A DNA stretch of 64,000 nt from Flavobacterium notoginsengisoli (GTDB lineage: Bacteria; Bacteroidota; Bacteroidia; Flavobacteriales; Flavobacteriaceae): assembly GCF_014207905.1 (NCBI RefSeq), contig NZ_JACHLB010000003.1:62001-126000 (forward strand). The letters run 5' to 3'. The first letter of the stretch is position 1. Each line of letters begins with the position of its first letter. A program made the translations under genes and the position numbers. This document shows, in pieces, positions 23,530 through 32,349 of the stretch. The notes under the pieces were generated by a model. The model ran no database searches, had not been told where the DNA came from, and saw only the letters and a program-made list of their open reading frames with translations.

Positions 23530-24579
23530 TTAAAGGCTAATTTCAAAAGAAGTATGTTTTATATATTTTCTATCATAAGTATACAAAACATGTATTCTTT
23601 TGTCGGTTGTTTGGATAATTGCTGGATAACTAAATTCTCCTTTTTCTTCTTTTTCTAAATCAAATAATTTTGACCATATTAATCCGTCTTTAGAATATTC
23701 AACGTCTAAAATATTTCGTCCATTAAACCAGTCTTTTCCAATTGGAAGCGGATTGTTCACCAATAAATAAAGGTTTTTATTGATAGTTAAAGCATCAATT
23801 CCTGAATTCGAGTTGATAACATTTATTTTGCTAGTTCTTATCCAGCTTTTACCATTATCGCCAGACCAGCTCGAAACCACTCTATTGTGTTTACTACGAG
23901 ATAACATCTGAATATCACTTCCACCGTGCACTAAAAATGTCGGCTGAATAACATCAAAATTTTGATTGTTTTCTACTTTTATTTTTTTCCAAGAATCTGT
24001 CGCTTCTGTATATTCTTCAACATGTACGCGCCATTCGTCTGTATTGACACTTTCTGTGCTACTTCCGCATAAAATTACGCCAGGAGTAGTTTCGATTGGT
24101 TTATTTCTAATTGGACCTAAAATTCCGTCCGGAAGATATTTTGGTTCTCCCCAGGTTGTTCCATTATCTTTTGAAACAATCATAGCGCCAAACCATTCTC
24201 TCGGATTTTTTCCAATTTTATAAAACAAATACAAATTCTGGCTTTTACTTTTAAAGAGCACTGGATTCCAGCAAGGCAAAGTATCTCCGTTTTTTATTAA
24301 AGGCTGAATTAATTCTTTTGGTGCTGACCATTTTTTGTCTTTATAAGCCGAAATATAAATTCCAACATCTTTTGCACCTTCATATTTTCCTCCAAACCAA
24401 GCTGCTAAAATTTCGTTTGGTTTGTATTCTACTAAAGTTGAAGCATGGCTATTGGTAGTTACTGGCGGATCTGCAATATAACTGCTTTCTATATTAACTG
24501 CTTTTTGAGCCTTAGTTGCAATCGAAAAAAGAAAAGCAACTAGTAATACTGCTTTAGTATATTTTGTTTTTAAAATCAT
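23530..24579 (-). CDS. Exported BNR-repeat sialidase-like protein
   Basis: A 349-residue protein with a signal peptide and a six-bladed sialidase-like propeller. Asp-box motifs are visible as SKDNGTTW, SGDNGKSW and SKDGLIW, and a PPVTTNSHASTL segment opens the domain. It belongs to the BNR_2 group, which contains exo-sialidases but also other glycosidases; the sialidase arginine triad cannot be assigned with confidence by eye. If a sialidase, it would remove terminal sialic acid from complex N-glycans, but no sialic-acid catabolic genes are present here. It is followed by the M28 peptidase with 7 bases between, and a hairpin separates it from susD. Confidence 0.75.
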   Translation of the reverse strand: MILKTKYTKAVLLVAFLFSIATKAQKAVNIESSYIADPPVTTNSHASTLVEYKPNEILAAWFGGKYEGAKDVGIYISAYKDKKWSAPKELIQPLIKNGDTLPCWNPVLFKSKSQNLYLFYKIGKNPREWFGAMIVSKDNGTTWGEPKYLPDGILGPIRNKPIETTPGVILCGSSTESVNTDEWRVHVEEYTEATDSWKKIKVENNQNFDVIQPTFLVHGGSDIQMLSRSKHNRVVSSWSGDNGKSWIRTSKINVINSNSGIDALTINKNLYLLVNNPLPIGKDWFNGRNILDVEYSKDGLIWSKLFDLEKEEKGEFSYPAIIQTTDKRIHVLYTYDRKYIKHTSFEISL

Positions 24580-24651
24580 TGTATTGTACTGAAAATTAAT
24601 ATTGTTTTGTTATGAATTAAAGTTGGGGCAAAAATTCACTGACTTTTATAT

Positions 24652-24678
24652 AAAACAAAAGGAGAGTTACCTCTCCTT
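24652..24678 (-). terminator. Terminator or attenuator after susD
   Basis: AAGGAGAG and CTCTCCTT form an 8-bp stem with a 4-base loop. On the minus strand it is followed by TTTTGTTTT. It lies between susD and the sialidase-like gene, so it may reduce read-through into the last two genes. Confidence 0.7.
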
Positions 24679-24723
24679 CTGCTCAAGTAACAAATCTTTT
24701 GATCTTTTACTTTACCAAATTAA

Positions 24724-26310
24724 TTATTTTGTGTCCCACCAAAGTCTAGTTCCACCTGTATCTGGACCGCCTAATTTTACGATTCCATCTTCAACAGCAG
24801 CTTTGTTTGACGAGTACTCATTTGTAGTATAAATAATTCTCTTCAATAGAGATTTACCAACTCCAGCATCATTATTATCTGTGTTTAAAACTGGGTAAAT
24901 TACTTTAGCATCGCTTCTACGTAAATCTGCCCAAGCTTCCCAAGATTCTGGGAAAATTGCTAAGTATTTTTGAACCGCAATCTGTGTACGCTGATTAGCA
25001 ACTGTTGCAGACCAAGCTACTGGTAATTTAACTGGAATATCTTGTAAATCTAATGTTGGATAAACTGTTAAAATGTTTGGTAATGTTGGCAATGTTGAAC
25101 CGTTGATGTAAGCATTAACTGCAGTATTATCAGTAATTCCCCATTGTGCAAGAGATAATCTAATACCTGTTTCATACAAAGTTTTAGCATCTCCGCCCAT
25201 GTTCCATCCATTTAAAGCTCCTTCTGCTCTACTCAAGTAGTTTTCAGAAGCCATAAAGATTTCGATGTTTTTAGTTTCACTAACCGTATTAGCAGAACCA
25301 TTACCCATGATATCATTATTAAATTTAGAGAACTCTGTAGTACCAAATTGATCTTCTAAACCTCCAACTGGGTTACCTCTGTATACTCCAGAAGCGATTG
25401 GCGCAAACCATTTAGATAAGCGTGGATCTTGGTATCCTACTAAGATACTTTCCATAGAAGCAGTCATTACATACCCCCAGCTGTTAACAATCATGTTTAA
25501 GTTGTTTGGTGTAATGTTACTTGCTTTAAAGAATGCACTTTGATCGTTTGTTTGCATAACTCCTGCAGCAACAGCAGCTTCTGCTTGAGTTTTAGCTTTA
25601 GCTGGATCTTTATCAGAAATTCTTAAAGCTAAACGTAATCTTAAACTGTTTCCAAAAACTCTCCATTTGTCAACACTTCCTGCATAAACTCTATCGTTTG
25701 GAGAAAGAGACGCTACAGTAGTTGTTGAGGTAGATGCTAATGTTGCATTTGCTTCGTCTAACAATTTGAAGAAATCTTCGTAGATAAATTCTACGCTATC
25801 ATAAGGAACTTTTTCTTTTCCGTTTCCTGCTTCAGTGTAAGGAATTGGTCCGTATGCATCAACCATTTGGTTGTACATAAAAACTTTCCAGATTTTAAGA
25901 ACAGCTGTAGCTTCAGCATTACCTTCAGATGCTACTAAAGCATTTTTCAATGCAGGTACAGCAACTGTGTAAAATCTCAACCAACCTCTACCTTCGTAAC
26001 CATTTACGAAAGCATTTCTTTCTGTTCCATATCCACAGTTTAAATAGTGAATGAAAGTTGAAGATAAAATACCTGTAGCAATACCCCAAGTACCTTGATC
26101 ATCTACACCTGGAGAAGAATAAGATCCATTGTGAATACCTGCGTATAAAGCAGATGCGAATGAAGGACCCGCCAATGTAGCATCTAACTGGTCTTCAGTC
26201 AATGAATTAGGATCTTTGTTTATTTCATCAAAGTCGCCAGTACAGCTTGATAAAATCGAAACTGCCATTAATGCAACTCCTAATGTTTTTATTTTAAAAC
26301 TATATTTCAT
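24724..26310 (-). CDS. SusD/RagB-family glycan-binding lipoprotein
   Basis: A 528-residue surface lipoprotein: lipobox LSSC (Cys at about residue 23) with TGDFDE after it, then the SusD-like_2 type all-helical fold (NKDPNSLTEDQL, then a long TPR-like region, and late EAWADLRRSDA). It forms the lid of a TonB-driven glycan importer with the SusC gene 16 bases upstream. This subgroup binds oligosaccharides but also peptides, so the ligand must come from context; the surrounding glycosidases suggest N-glycan fragments or glycopeptides. Confidence 0.93.
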   Translation of the reverse strand: MKYSFKIKTLGVALMAVSILSSCTGDFDEINKDPNSLTEDQLDATLAGPSFASALYAGIHNGSYSSPGVDDQGTWGIATGILSSTFIHYLNCGYGTERNAFVNGYEGRGWLRFYTVAVPALKNALVASEGNAEATAVLKIWKVFMYNQMVDAYGPIPYTEAGNGKEKVPYDSVEFIYEDFFKLLDEANATLASTSTTTVASLSPNDRVYAGSVDKWRVFGNSLRLRLALRISDKDPAKAKTQAEAAVAAGVMQTNDQSAFFKASNITPNNLNMIVNSWGYVMTASMESILVGYQDPRLSKWFAPIASGVYRGNPVGGLEDQFGTTEFSKFNNDIMGNGSANTVSETKNIEIFMASENYLSRAEGALNGWNMGGDAKTLYETGIRLSLAQWGITDNTAVNAYINGSTLPTLPNILTVYPTLDLQDIPVKLPVAWSATVANQRTQIAVQKYLAIFPESWEAWADLRRSDAKVIYPVLNTDNNDAGVGKSLLKRIIYTTNEYSSNKAAVEDGIVKLGGPDTGGTRLWWDTK

Positions 26311-26326
26311 GATGTCTCTTTTTTAA

Positions 26327-29300
26327 TTAAAATCCAAATTTAACATTAACTCCGTAATCTCTTGTTGAAGGAATGTTGAAAGATTCAATACCTTGTAAGT
26401 TACCTGTACCTGCTCCTGCTTCTGGATCAAAATGTTCTGCTTTGTTTAAGAAGAAGAATAAGTTTCTACCCACTAAAGAGAAGTCAATACTTGTAAAACC
26501 TGAATTGTTTAACAAACGTTTTGGTAGTGAATAACCAAAAACAAGCTCTCTTAATCTGATGTTTGTAGCATCATAAATAAATGGCTCTGCAATAGGAGTT
26601 CTTTGTCCGATAGCTGTCCAGTATTGTTCAGCATTAATACTTACTGTGTTTGGAGAGTAAGTACCGTTTCCGTTAGAAACAACACCATCAACAATTATTC
26701 CGCCTTGTCTTCCTGCTAAAGTAATATCGCTTACCCCTAAACCTGCTTGTCTAGCTTGCGTGTATGAAATAACTTCACCACCAATTCTGAAATCAACTAA
26801 GAAGCTTAAAGAGAAATCTTTGTATTTGAAATTATTTTTGAAACCTGCAGTCCAGTCTGGGTTAAAGTTACCAGCACGAACATCAAATCCGTTTGTTGCT
26901 AATGGAATACCAGCGCTGCTCACGATAATATTTCCTTCTGGATCTCTTTGGAAACCTTTAATGTATAAGTCACCGTACTCACCACCTTGAACAACTTTAC
27001 TTCTAACTAAACGTCCTTCACCTAAAACTAACTCATCTCTTCCATCATAAATAGATTTTACTTTAGATTTGTAAGAAGCGTAGTTTGCTGTAATATCCCA
27101 AGTAAAGTTTTCTGTTTGAATTGGAGTAGCTGTTAAAGTAAGCTCGATACCTTTATTTTGAATATCACCACCATTTACAACTGCTCTTGAATATCCAGAA
27201 GACTCAGGAGTGTTGATGTAGAAAATTTGGTTTTTAGTTAATGAATTAAAATAAGTGAAATCTAATCCTAAACGGTTGTTGAAAAATCTAATATCAGCAC
27301 CAAACTCTGTAGAAGAAGAAATCTCTGGTTTTAAGTTTGGATTTGCTTTTGTGCTTTGTCCGTATAACATACCACCGTTTCCTCCAATGTAAGAGTATCT
27401 TTGTTGTGTTTGATAAGGATCTGTATCGTTACCAACTTCAGCGTAAGAAGCTCTAACTTTTGCAAAACTGATTACTTCTGGCAATGTAAACATATCAGAA
27501 ATAACTCCTGAAAGACCGAAAGATGGGTAGAAATAATCTGTTGGTAAAGTTGAAGACCAGTCATTTCTAGCTGTTACGTCTAAGAATAAATAGTTTCTGA
27601 AACCAAGCTGACCAAATCCGTAAACAGAATTAATTCTTTTGTTTGAAGCTGTAGAAGTAGCCGTAATAGTTTGAACGTTTGATAATGCGAAGAAGTTTCT
27701 TTTACTCAACACACCACCAGAACCTAAAGCTGAACTATTTTGTTGCAATGCATTCGCACCAGCGTTAAGTCCAACAGAAAAATCTCCAAATTTCTCATTG
27801 TAAGAAAGTAAAGCGTCAACGTTTAATTCGCTAACAGTTTCGTAAGACTCACTGTATGAACCCATGTTGCTGTTAAATGCATTTGTAGCATATCTGTTTC
27901 TTACGTTTTTGTTTGTCATTTGGTCTAAACCAGCTCTACCTTGTAAGCTTAAAGTTTTTGTAATCTCATATTTAAGAGACGCTAAACCAATAAATCTGTT
28001 TCTTTTGTCTGTACGAGCATCATCTCTTAAAGCAGACCAGAATGGGTTTCCACCTGGAGCTCCAGTTTCGTCAAGGAAATAGTTTACTTGTCTTTGTCCT
28101 GCAGCATCAAAATATTCGAAGTTTTTGTAATCGTTATAAGCGATACTACGAGGCAATAAATAAGCAGATGTACCGATAGACTCTTCACCAGTTCTTAATA
28201 AGTTATCAATATCTTGAACAATGTAGTTTGTTTTTACATCTAAAGATAATTTATCAGAAATTTTGCTTGTCAATCTTAAGTTAAGATTGTGTCTGTCCAT
28301 TTTGTTTCCTCCAACAATACCTTCAGCACGTGTGTTAGTGTAAGAGAAATAACCTTGCGCTTTTTCGTTACCTGCTGTAACTGTCAAAGTGTTAGCTAAG
28401 TTAAAACCTGTTTTGTAGAAATCAATAACGTTGTTTGGCTGTGGAGAATAGCTTTGTGTAGCTGGTCCAGCATAATTTGGGTTACGAACCAACTGCCAGT
28501 TAGAAACTTGGCTTCCGTCTAATCTACCTCCCCAGCTTGAAGAAGAGTTAGCAACATAAGCTCCGTTTGTTCCTTGTCCGTACTCGTTTTGTAAATTCAT
28601 CAAATTATAAGCTGAAGAAGCCATAAAGTTAGATGATAACGAAACTGAAGTTTTTCCAGCTTTACCAGATTTAGTTGTAATTACGATTACACCATTTGAT
28701 GCTCTAGATCCGTAAAGAGCTGCTGCAGATGGTCCTTTAAGAACTGTCATCGAAGCAATATCTTCTGGGTTAATGTTAGAAATACCATCTGGCTGTGTAG
28801 TTCCTCCTGTATCAATATCAGGATTTGATGTTGTTGTACCGTTACTAATTGGCACACCATCTACTACATAAAGTGGCTGGTTGTTTCCGTTAAGAGATCT
28901 ATTACCTCTTAAAGTAATTCTAGAAGAAGATCCAACACCATTTGAAGTTGTAGAGAAGTTAAGACCTGCAACTTTACCAGAAAGTGAGTTGGCAACGTTT
29001 AATGATCTAGCTTCTGATAATTCGTCTACTGAAACGTTTTGTGCAGAATAAGTAATTGCTTTTTTCTCTCTTTTAATACCAAGAGCAGTAACTACTACTT
29101 CTCCTAATTGTTGTGTATCTGCACCTAAAGATACGTTAATAGTAGTTTGCGATCCAACAGCAACTTCTTTTGTAGCAGAACCTACATAAGTAAATACTAA
29201 AACTGAAGATTGATTTGGAACACTGATGCTGTATTTACCATCAAAATCTGATGAAGCACTTGTTTTAGTTCCTTTAACAATAATATTTGCTCCAGGAATT

Positions 29301-29413
29301 GGAATTCCGCTTTGAGCATCTGTTATCGTTCCTTTTACTGTTGTCTGCGCTTCTAGGCTTTGGAACCCAAAAAGGCAAATGACAAACAGTAACTTTAGTA
29401 CGTTTTTAATCAT
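26327..29413 (-). CDS. SusC/RagA-family TonB-linked outer-membrane transporter
   Basis: A 1028-residue outer-membrane protein with a signal peptide, a carboxypeptidase-regulatory domain (about 24-110; VKGTITDAQSGIPIPGANI), the plug with the SusC-type NNQPLYVVDGVPISNG and VLKGPSAAALYGSRASNGV segments, and a long barrel ending in NVKFGF. It imports oligosaccharides into the periplasm with its SusD partner. There is no N-terminal STN domain, so it should not signal through an anti-sigma/sigma pair. The preceding GH3 gene ends in a terminator, so SusC probably has its own promoter in 29414-29640, though I find no consensus one there. Confidence 0.95.
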   Translation of the reverse strand: MIKNVLKLLFVICLFGFQSLEAQTTVKGTITDAQSGIPIPGANIIVKGTKTSASSDFDGKYSISVPNQSSVLVFTYVGSATKEVAVGSQTTINVSLGADTQQLGEVVVTALGIKREKKAITYSAQNVSVDELSEARSLNVANSLSGKVAGLNFSTTSNGVGSSSRITLRGNRSLNGNNQPLYVVDGVPISNGTTTSNPDIDTGGTTQPDGISNINPEDIASMTVLKGPSAAALYGSRASNGVIVITTKSGKAGKTSVSLSSNFMASSAYNLMNLQNEYGQGTNGAYVANSSSSWGGRLDGSQVSNWQLVRNPNYAGPATQSYSPQPNNVIDFYKTGFNLANTLTVTAGNEKAQGYFSYTNTRAEGIVGGNKMDRHNLNLRLTSKISDKLSLDVKTNYIVQDIDNLLRTGEESIGTSAYLLPRSIAYNDYKNFEYFDAAGQRQVNYFLDETGAPGGNPFWSALRDDARTDKRNRFIGLASLKYEITKTLSLQGRAGLDQMTNKNVRNRYATNAFNSNMGSYSESYETVSELNVDALLSYNEKFGDFSVGLNAGANALQQNSSALGSGGVLSKRNFFALSNVQTITATSTASNKRINSVYGFGQLGFRNYLFLDVTARNDWSSTLPTDYFYPSFGLSGVISDMFTLPEVISFAKVRASYAEVGNDTDPYQTQQRYSYIGGNGGMLYGQSTKANPNLKPEISSSTEFGADIRFFNNRLGLDFTYFNSLTKNQIFYINTPESSGYSRAVVNGGDIQNKGIELTLTATPIQTENFTWDITANYASYKSKVKSIYDGRDELVLGEGRLVRSKVVQGGEYGDLYIKGFQRDPEGNIIVSSAGIPLATNGFDVRAGNFNPDWTAGFKNNFKYKDFSLSFLVDFRIGGEVISYTQARQAGLGVSDITLAGRQGGIIVDGVVSNGNGTYSPNTVSINAEQYWTAIGQRTPIAEPFIYDATNIRLRELVFGYSLPKRLLNNSGFTSIDFSLVGRNLFFFLNKAEHFDPEAGAGTGNLQGIESFNIPSTRDYGVNVKFGF

Positions 29414-29641
29414 ATTAGTTGTTTTTTTAGAGTTAATAACATGTTAAATTTAAGAATACGTTTTGTTAACAATACATTATTTCGACAAATGACAATTTTG
29501 AAAAGGTGTTGGTGAAAGTTTGGCCAAAAAATGAAAGAAAACGTTTTCATTTGTAATCTAAGTCTGCCTTATTTTAAAGGCCAAAACTCTATTAATCTAA
29601 TAGATTTTGACCTTTTATAATTGTATTCATTTTTTTAAAGC

Positions 29642-29670
29642 AAAAACGCCGAAAAATCTTCGGCGTTTTT
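29642..29670 (-). terminator. Rho-independent terminator after the GH3 gene
   Basis: AAAAACGCCGAA pairs with TTCGGCGTTTTT around a short AAATC-type loop, just past the GH3 stop. The T-run is part of the stem on the minus strand. It separates the glycosidase operon from susC-susD. Confidence 0.85.
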
Positions 29671-29676
29671 GGGTTT

Positions 29677-32337
29677 TTAGTTCAAAACCTTGAATTTAGT
29701 TTTCAATAAATCGGTCGAATTTCCGCCAACCATAACTTCGAAATCTCCAGGCTCTACAACGCGCTTCATTTCTCTATTCCAGAGAGATAGGTCCTCTGGT
29801 GTAAGTGTAAATTCAACATTTTTTGTTTCGCCTTTTTTGATATTTAATCTTTTGAATCCTTTTAACGTTTTTTCAGGTGTCGTTGTGCTGCTGTAAACAT
29901 CATTAATATACAATTGCACTACTTCATCTCCATCTCTGTCTCCAACGTTTTTAACATCAACAGAAACTTTTACTTCGCCGTTTGGCTTAATTTCAGTAGT
30001 ATTCAGTTTTAAATTAGAATATTCAAACTTCGTATAACTTAATCCGAAACCGAATGAATATAAAGGATGCTCGCTTTCTGCAACGTATTTATGTATCGCA
30101 GATGGCTTTTGGTTATAATATATAGGTAACTGTCCAACAGATTTCGGAACTGTAATTGGCAATCTTCCACCTGGATTGTAATCTCCAAACAATACATCAG
30201 CCACTGCTCTTCCTCCTAATTCTCCTGGGAACCAACCTTCTAAAACTGCAGGAATATTTTCAGCAATCCAGTTTGTAGAAAGCGGACGACCATTTAATAA
30301 CACACAAACTACTGGAGTTCCTGTTTTTTTAATCTCTTCAATTAATTGCTGTTGAATTCCGAATAAATCTAAAGAAGCCACATCTCTGTTTTCTTCAACC
30401 AATTCGTTAGATTCTCCTAAAACTACAATCGCAACATCCGCTTTTTTAGCAGCATCAATTGCTGGCTGTAAGTTTACTTTTTCTAAATTCCAACGGAAAT
30501 GAGCTCTGGCTCCCCAGCCTCCTTCCCACATTTCAATGCGGACTTTGTATTTTTTACCTTTTTCGATGTTTTTTGGAGTCGTCACCATGCTTGTCGCTCC
30601 TTTTGTCCAGTTGTCAATAACCAATTGATCGTCGATATACATTCTAATTCCGTCATCAGAACTTAAACCTAACCAACCATCAAGAGCCTGATCAGATTTT
30701 AAATATCCTGTCCATCTGATAGAAAAGTCATCTACATTCACACCATCACCAGGAGCCCAAGGCCAGTCAAATTCTAACTGACTGTCGATACGAGTCAATG
30801 CTGGAGTGCCTTCCAATTCTCTATTATTGAAATATTCTCCTTTTAATCCGTTTTGAGATTCGTCTGGAGTAAATAAATATTTAGATGGAATAATTTGTCC
30901 TTTTACAATTAATGGAACTCCTTCTTCATAAACTACATTAGCTGTTTTTCCAACCAATTCTTTAACTCCTTCGTAAACCGTCATTCCGACACTGTTTTTA
31001 GGAGCATAACCTCCCAATCTTGAAGCATTTGCATTTGGTCCGATAACCGCAATGTTTTTCAAGTTTTTACTTAAAGGCAAAGTATTGTTGTCATTTTTCA
31101 ATAAAACCATAGATTTCTGAGCCGCTTCTAAAGCAACTTTCTGGTTTTCTGGAGTATGAAAACGCTCTTTAATCAGATTTTTATCTGTGTACGGATTTTC
31201 AAATAATCCCAATAAGAATTTCAAACGTAAAACTGCTCCCGCTGCACGGTCGATATTTTCTGTTGTCAATTTCTTTTCATTTACTAATTCAATAACAGTA
31301 CTTTGCCAGAATTCATTTGAAAAATCATAGAATTGCATATCAACACCAGCAGAAACCGCTTCTCTAATAGCATCTTTTGGAGAATCAGCAACCTTGTGAG
31401 TTGTTTGAATATATTTAATCGCTCCTAAATCGGAAACAACAAGTCCTTTAAAACCCCATTCTTTTCTTAAAACATCTGTCAATAACCAATGATTAGCTGC
31501 ACAAGGAATTCCGTCCAACTCAGAATAAGCGCACATAGTTCCTAAAGCTCCGCCTTTTCTGAATGCTTTTTCGAAAGATGGCAAATGATCTTCTCTTGCA
31601 GAACGTTCTCCAACCAAAATTGGCGAAGAATTTCCTCCCGCTTGTGGAATACCGTGAACCGCGAAGTGTTTTGGTTCTGCAATTATAGAACGATCCGATT
31701 TTAAATCGTCTCCCTGCAATCCTTTGATAAAAGCCAAACCAATTTCGCTATTCAAAAAAGCGTCTTCACCAAAAGTTTCGGCAACACGTCCCCATCTTGG
31801 CTCGCGTCCTAAATCTAAATTTGGTCCAAAACCAAAATGAACACCATGTGCTCTGGCTTCCATACCAATAACTTTACCCACTTTGTCCATAGTCGCAATA
31901 TCCCAAGTTGCACCAAGACCAATATTCATTGGGAAAGCCGTACTTCCTTCGTCTAAATATCCGTGAAGCATTTCACACATAATTAACGCTGGAATTCCCC
32001 AACGGTTTCCTTTGATTACGTTCGTTTGCAAATCATTGATCATTTTCGCTGAACGCGGATATAAATCATGAATTGCTCCAATTCCTAATTTTCCAATTTT
32101 TTCTGCCGATTTAGATTTCGCAAAATCTTCTTTATCTTTAAAAAAATCTCCTCTGTACATATCCATCTGACGCACTTTTTCTTCAAGCGTCATACGGCTT
32201 AGCAAATCTTGAACCCTTTCTTCTACAGGTAATTTGGCATCCTGATACGGATACTTTTTCTGAGCATGGGTTTGGTTAAAAAAACCAACAGCCATTACAA
32301 AAATAATGGCCGTTTTTCTCATTCTTAATTGTAACAT
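29677..32337 (-). CDS. Exported GH3 glycosidase with PA14 insert
   Basis: An 886-residue periplasmic enzyme of glycoside hydrolase family 3. After a signal peptide (a start at 32322 is equally possible) come the TIM-barrel domain (about 40-330) with the nucleophile Asp303 in VVSDLGAI and the KHFAVHG substrate segment, a GH3 C-terminal sandwich split by a PA14 domain (about 500-630; LSSDDGIRMYIDDQLVIDNW), and an Fn3-like end. Such enzymes are mostly beta-glucosidases or beta-xylosidases, some beta-GlcNAcases; the exact sugar cannot be told. It ends an operon GH35-GH29-GH92-GH3 with gaps of 2-35 bases. Confidence 0.92.
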   Translation of the reverse strand: MLQLRMRKTAIIFVMAVGFFNQTHAQKKYPYQDAKLPVEERVQDLLSRMTLEEKVRQMDMYRGDFFKDKEDFAKSKSAEKIGKLGIGAIHDLYPRSAKMINDLQTNVIKGNRWGIPALIMCEMLHGYLDEGSTAFPMNIGLGATWDIATMDKVGKVIGMEARAHGVHFGFGPNLDLGREPRWGRVAETFGEDAFLNSEIGLAFIKGLQGDDLKSDRSIIAEPKHFAVHGIPQAGGNSSPILVGERSAREDHLPSFEKAFRKGGALGTMCAYSELDGIPCAANHWLLTDVLRKEWGFKGLVVSDLGAIKYIQTTHKVADSPKDAIREAVSAGVDMQFYDFSNEFWQSTVIELVNEKKLTTENIDRAAGAVLRLKFLLGLFENPYTDKNLIKERFHTPENQKVALEAAQKSMVLLKNDNNTLPLSKNLKNIAVIGPNANASRLGGYAPKNSVGMTVYEGVKELVGKTANVVYEEGVPLIVKGQIIPSKYLFTPDESQNGLKGEYFNNRELEGTPALTRIDSQLEFDWPWAPGDGVNVDDFSIRWTGYLKSDQALDGWLGLSSDDGIRMYIDDQLVIDNWTKGATSMVTTPKNIEKGKKYKVRIEMWEGGWGARAHFRWNLEKVNLQPAIDAAKKADVAIVVLGESNELVEENRDVASLDLFGIQQQLIEEIKKTGTPVVCVLLNGRPLSTNWIAENIPAVLEGWFPGELGGRAVADVLFGDYNPGGRLPITVPKSVGQLPIYYNQKPSAIHKYVAESEHPLYSFGFGLSYTKFEYSNLKLNTTEIKPNGEVKVSVDVKNVGDRDGDEVVQLYINDVYSSTTTPEKTLKGFKRLNIKKGETKNVEFTLTPEDLSLWNREMKRVVEPGDFEVMVGGNSTDLLKTKFKVLN

Positions 32338-32349
32338 AGTTGTGTGTGT

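Noticed and set aside
24602..24832. 76-codon plus-strand frame at the end of susD
   Set aside because: It runs through the susD terminator hairpin and the antisense of susD; no coding features.
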